Part shown: piece after piece, positions 7,206 through 9,206 of the stretch
How the letters are laid out: each line of letters opens with the position of its first letter
How positions within the stretch are numbered: position 1 is the stretch's first letter
Program-made: the position numbers and the translations under genes
Assembly: GCA_023421135.1 (NCBI GenBank)
Contig: JAEZUG010000058.1
Location: 1-9,206 of the forward strand
Length of the DNA stretch: 9,206 nucleotides
Origin: Candidatus Cloacimonadota bacterium
GTDB lineage: Bacteria; Cloacimonadota; Cloacimonadia; Cloacimonadales; Cloacimonadaceae
Direction: 5' to 3'
Notes under the pieces: generated by a model
The model's database searches: none
Told to the model about the DNA's origin: nothing
Seen by the model: only the letters and a program-made list of their open reading frames with translations

Positions 7206-8773
7206 TTCTTCTCCGCCAGTTTGATAATCTCTTCATCCAAGCCCAAAGCCCGGGCAATCTCCAGAGCTGCCTGCGCCGGATTCTGCCCTTTGCGTAGCCG
7301 GATCAAACGATAGTCCATAGCCTCAGACAGCACCTTCAGGCGTTGTGAGAGATCCGCCATCTTGCTCAGACTCTTCAGCATAGCAGCATCCAGCCCTGCC
7401 ATGATAAACTGATCCACACCTCCAAGCAGCGCCGGAGCACTGAAATGAGTGGCTGCCACACAGGTGCTGCCGCGCTCCAGAAGATGCAGGAGCACCGCGG
7501 AACTGAGCGCTTCCGCCTCGGCCGGATTGGTGCCTTTGGCAAATTCATCCAGAAGGAAGAGACCGCTGGTTCCCTTATCCAGAGCCTTTTGCAGGGATAC
7601 AATCTCCCGGCCAAAAGAGCTGAGGTTGTCCCGCGGGCTGTCATGATTGTAGTAAATGAAATCCCAGAGCGGCAGTTCAGCCTCCTCCGCCGGCAGGGGA
7701 ATTGCCCAGTGCAGCAGACGGGCACACTGTCCAATAGCCAGCAGCAACACGGTTTTTCCGCCCATATTGGGTCCCGTGATGAGGTTTATCCTGTTTTCAA
7801 ACTCTATGTTTTGTTTCTGATAGTCCCGGCCCAGCTCTTTTAGTTGATTCTCCTGCCCCAGATTGCGCAGGCCTTTCAGCACGATTTTGCCTTGGGTGGA
7901 AAGCTTGGGGATACAGCAGGAATACTGGTTGCCAAAGCGGGCGCGAAGGAAGTCCCAGCCCAGCCTCAGGCTGATCTCCTGCGCTTGGTTCAGCTTCGTG
8001 AAGTGCTTTTGCAGCTTTCTATTCAGCATCACCAGCACCTCTTCTTCGGCCTCATGCTGAGCGCTGCGCACCAGGCTCAGCTCCAGCAGAAGCTTCTCCG
8101 CTTCCGGGCTATTGGCCAGGCGGTAACTGATATTGGCCACCGTTTCCGCCGTGCGCAGGAAATGCCCACTCTTCTCCACCAACGAGATCAGCTCCGTTTG
8201 CGCCCGGGAGAGGATAAACTCCGGGTTCTTCAGCGGTTGATGCCCGGCGTTCAGAAGCGTTTGACTGGCTTGCTGCAGTTCTTTTTGGCGCATAACCTTC
8301 AGCTTCTGACCCAATTCCTCCAGCTTGCGGCTGGCCCTTTGCAGGGCGGGAGAGTAAGCCGGACTGAGCCGGAAACCCGGTTGACCGCTGCGCTCGGGAT
8401 CCAGCAGTATAAAGACCGGCTGCAGATCGGGAAATGAGTAAGGCAGATTTGCGATGGTTTCCCTAAGCTGCTGATAGTAATAGATAAAACACTTGAGTTC
8501 AAAGAGATCTGTGATACTGAGATGAACCGGACTTTTCAGCCTGGGAGGCAGGTTCAGGGATTCTAAAAGGTAGCTCAGTTGGGCATGATAAGTCTTATCC
8601 CGCAGTTGGGACGAGAGCAGCTTTATGCGCGCATAGTCGGAGCAGATACGCTTCTGGTTGGGACTATCCGTCCTGAGGCCCAGACGCAATGCCCCGGCCA
8701 GAAACTCCCCTTCTCCGTGAAGTAGTTCCGGCACCCAATCCAATCCCAAAGCCTTAAGTTCTTCTTTTGTCAT
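7202..8773 (-). CDS. MutS-family ATPase without Smr domain (possible KamC-type aminomutase reactivase)
   Basis: This 523-residue protein has a C-terminal MutS-type ABC ATPase. It shows Walker A GPNMGGKT (334-341), signature SSFGREI (385-391), Walker B LFLLDE (405-410) and the ATHF histidine (His443). A helical clamp/lever-like region (about 140-290) precedes it. It has no N-terminal mismatch-binding domain, and the protein ends at EIIKLAEKK without the Smr nuclease domain of MutS2, which is usually about 780 residues. The N-terminal FELKCFIYYYQQL and FRLSPAYSPAL stretches, the size, and the lack of DNA-recognition domains recall the MutS-like KamC protein of lysine-fermentation clusters, which is proposed to reactivate lysine 5,6-aminomutase. 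No kamDE genes are in the window, so this remains a hypothesis. ATG at 8771-8773 has GGTGA 4 nt upstream. It is the first gene of the five-gene operon and overlaps yjjP by 4 nt. A MutS-related ATPase is certain; the specific role is not. Confidence 0.82.
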   Translation of the reverse strand: MTKEELKALGLDWVPELLHGEGEFLAGALRLGLRTDSPNQKRICSDYARIKLLSSQLRDKTYHAQLSYLLESLNLPPRLKSPVHLSITDLFELKCFIYYYQQLRETIANLPYSFPDLQPVFILLDPERSGQPGFRLSPAYSPALQRASRKLEELGQKLKVMRQKELQQASQTLLNAGHQPLKNPEFILSRAQTELISLVEKSGHFLRTAETVANISYRLANSPEAEKLLLELSLVRSAQHEAEEEVLVMLNRKLQKHFTKLNQAQEISLRLGWDFLRARFGNQYSCCIPKLSTQGKIVLKGLRNLGQENQLKELGRDYQKQNIEFENRINLITGPNMGGKTVLLLAIGQCARLLHWAIPLPAEEAELPLWDFIYYNHDSPRDNLSSFGREIVSLQKALDKGTSGLFLLDEFAKGTNPAEAEALSSAVLLHLLERGSTCVAATHFSAPALLGGVDQFIMAGLDAAMLKSLSKMADLSQRLKVLSEAMDYRLIRLRKGQNPAQAALEIARALGLDEEIIKLAEKK

Positions 8774-8846
8774 CTTTCACCATTCATCTTGCCGCCGCAG
8801 ATTGCAGCAGGCCTTGTTTTTACCTTTGCGGATGCAGGGCATTACT

Positions 8847-8852
8847 TGTCAA
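8847..8852 (-). promoter_or_regulatory. Weak promoter candidate: consensus -35 box for the MutS-like operon
   Basis: The minus strand reads TTGACA, a perfect sigma-70-type -35 hexamer, about 75 nt upstream of the start codon. No good -10 hexamer lies at 16-18 nt. The nearest A/T-rich candidate is TAAAAA with a spacer of about 24 nt. Location and match are suggestive only. Confidence 0.25.
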
Positions 8853-8906
8853 TCTCTTTCTTGGGGACTGGGGTATAGGGGCTAGTGACTAGAGAGACGG
8901 ATGTGT

Positions 8907-8928
8907 AGCTGGGAGACTGCGGCTTCGC
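8907..8928. repeat. 22-nt intergenic repeat unit, copy 1 of 3
   Basis: The unit begins AGCTGGGAGACTGCGG and ends CTTCGC. A near-identical copy lies at 9071-9092 (one mismatch), and a third, truncated copy (first 12 nt, AGCTGGGAAACT) lies at 9138-9149. In each of the two full copies a heptamer array follows within a few bases, so the unit and array seem to travel together. Confidence 0.75.
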
Positions 8929-8932
8929 CTGT

Positions 8933-8956
8933 CAGTGAACAGTGAACAGTGAACAG
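8933..8956 (+). repeat. Heptamer array AGTGAAC x3
   Basis: Three perfect AGTGAAC units occupy 8934-8954, with flanking C and AG. It is the inverted counterpart of the array at 242-263. Read on the minus strand toward the MutS-like gene it appears as CTGTTCA repeats, the same orientation relative to the downstream operon as on the left. Confidence 0.85.
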
Positions 8957-8978
8957 AGCTGCGCTGCTGACGCTTAAC

Positions 8979-9006
8979 TGGTCTGCCAATCTCCGAATTG
9001 GCAGAA
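8979..9006 (-). repeat. 28-nt hairpin element, right copy (inverted)
   Basis: This is the exact reverse complement of 58-85, with a 9-bp stem (8982-8990 with 8997-9005) and loop CTCCGA. It lies about 206 nt upstream of the MutS-like start. The flanking sequences of the two copies differ, apart from GCAGC-rich and CTGTTCA blocks further toward the gene on both sides. Confidence 0.85.
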
Positions 9007-9025
9007 ACGCTTGGGTGTGAACAGA

Positions 9026-9053
9026 GAGTGATGAGTGACAAGTGACGAGTGAC
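9026..9053 (+). repeat. Heptamer array (G/A)AGTGA(C/T) x4
   Basis: Four adjacent 7-mers are GAGTGAT, GAGTGAC, AAGTGAC and GAGTGAC. They share the core AGTGA with the arrays at 8933-8956 and 9094-9121, but with different flanking bases. Confidence 0.8.
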
Positions 9054-9070
9054 AAGTCTGGTAAGCGCAG

Positions 9071-9092
9071 AGCTGGGAAACTGCGGCTTCGC
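9071..9092. repeat. 22-nt intergenic repeat unit, copy 2 of 3
   Basis: This unit begins AGCTGGGAAACTGCGG and ends CTTCGC, matching 8907-8928 except at one base. It is directly followed by the TAGTGAT/TAGGGAT heptamer array. Confidence 0.75.
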
Positions 9093-9093
9093 T

Positions 9094-9121
9094 TAGTGAT
9101 TAGGGATTAGGGACTAGGGAT
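9094..9121 (+). repeat. Heptamer array TAG(T/G)GA(T/C) x4
   Basis: Four adjacent 7-mers are TAGTGAT, TAGGGAT, TAGGGAC and TAGGGAT. The first unit retains the AGTGA core of the other arrays and the later ones carry AGGGA, consistent with divergence from one heptamer family. It should not be mistaken for a telomeric hexamer repeat: the period is seven. Confidence 0.8.
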
Positions 9122-9163
9122 TAGACCGTACGTGTGGAGCTGGGAAACTAAAGCCACAGTCCT

Positions 9164-9189
9164 GTAGGAGCAGACCTGTGTGTCTACCC
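9164..9189. repeat. Imperfect palindrome (GTAGGAGCAGAC-type)
   Basis: A short stem AGAC (9172-9175) with GTCT (9182-9185) and outer GG/CC pairing forms an imperfect palindrome from GTAGGAGC to CTACCC. It resembles the GTAGGGGC...GCCC type of small dispersed intergenic palindromes seen in several phyla; that resemblance is from memory. A second small hairpin, GCTCC/GGAGC, occupies 9194-9206 at the window edge. Confidence 0.45.
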
Positions 9190-9206
9190 GCAAGCTCCGG
9201 AGGAGC

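Larger units (their letters stand above)
8774..9206. other. Repeat-rich intergenic region upstream of the MutS-like operon
   Basis: This 433-nt stretch carries no recognisable gene on either strand. The 70-80 nt nearest the MutS-like start are unique sequence. From about 8860 outward it is a mosaic of short repeats: three heptamer arrays, two copies plus a partial copy of a 22-nt unit, the 28-nt hairpin element, and a GTAGGAGCAGAC-type imperfect palindrome near the edge. All are listed separately. Confidence 0.75.

Noticed and set aside
8907..9121. CRISPR-like array
   Set aside because: The repeated units are short, irregularly spaced and followed by tandem heptamers rather than unique spacers; no cas gene is nearby.
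9094..9124. Telomere-like TTAGGG-looking repeats
   Set aside because: The period is seven, not six, only four units are present, and they grade into the AGTGA heptamer family.

Overview
The window reads as a bacterial chromosome segment of roughly 50% GC with two divergent blocks that face inward and end tail to tail, and repeat-rich, gene-free DNA at both outer ends. The gene mix suggests an uncultured anaerobic fermenter: a split ThrE-type exporter, a MutS-like ATPase without Smr or mismatch-recognition domains (possibly the aminomutase-reactivase type KamC), a large exported transglutaminase-fold protein, and a phosphotransferase-domain-controlled permease. Cloacimonadota (WWE1) is my best guess from the overall look of genes and intergenic repeats. 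It is an inference, not a demonstration.

Layout. Positions 1-335 are non-coding and hold short tandem and inverted repeats. Positions 336-2534 (+) are a two-gene operon: an EIIA(PTS)-CBS regulator followed 6 nt later by an ArsB/NhaD/P-protein-type permease. Positions 2531-8773 (-) are five co-directional genes. In transcription order they are a MutS-family ATPase, a YjjP-like ThrE N-half (GTGA overlap), a YjjB-like ThrE C-half (2 nt gap with the start chosen here), an HD-domain phosphohydrolase (about 48 nt gap) and an exported 851-residue transglutaminase-like protein (23 nt gap). The two operons converge so tightly that their stop codons overlap. Positions 8774-9206 are again non-coding and repeat-rich.

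How the genes may work together. The + operon looks like a transporter with its own signal-sensing subunit: a phosphorylatable His plus a nucleotide-sensing CBS pair beside an ion/anion permease. In the - operon the two ThrE halves should form one amino-acid exporter. Their translational coupling to the MutS-like ATPase, if that is a KamC-type reactivase, would fit an amino-acid-fermenting lifestyle. The HD enzyme and the exported transglutaminase have no clear functional tie to the others beyond co-transcription.

Most notable observations. (1) The 851-residue protein appears to be an internal duplication: an intact Cys-His-Asp transglutaminase module followed by a degenerate copy that has lost all three catalytic residues. 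(2) The intergenic DNA holds several arrays of one heptamer family (consensus nAGTGAn). It also holds a 28-nt hairpin element present once at each end in inverted orientation, so that it has the same order relative to the downstream operon on both sides. (3) The permease lacks the usual Asp-Asn pair in its first repeat. I see no CRISPR, transposase, RNA gene or clear defence system.
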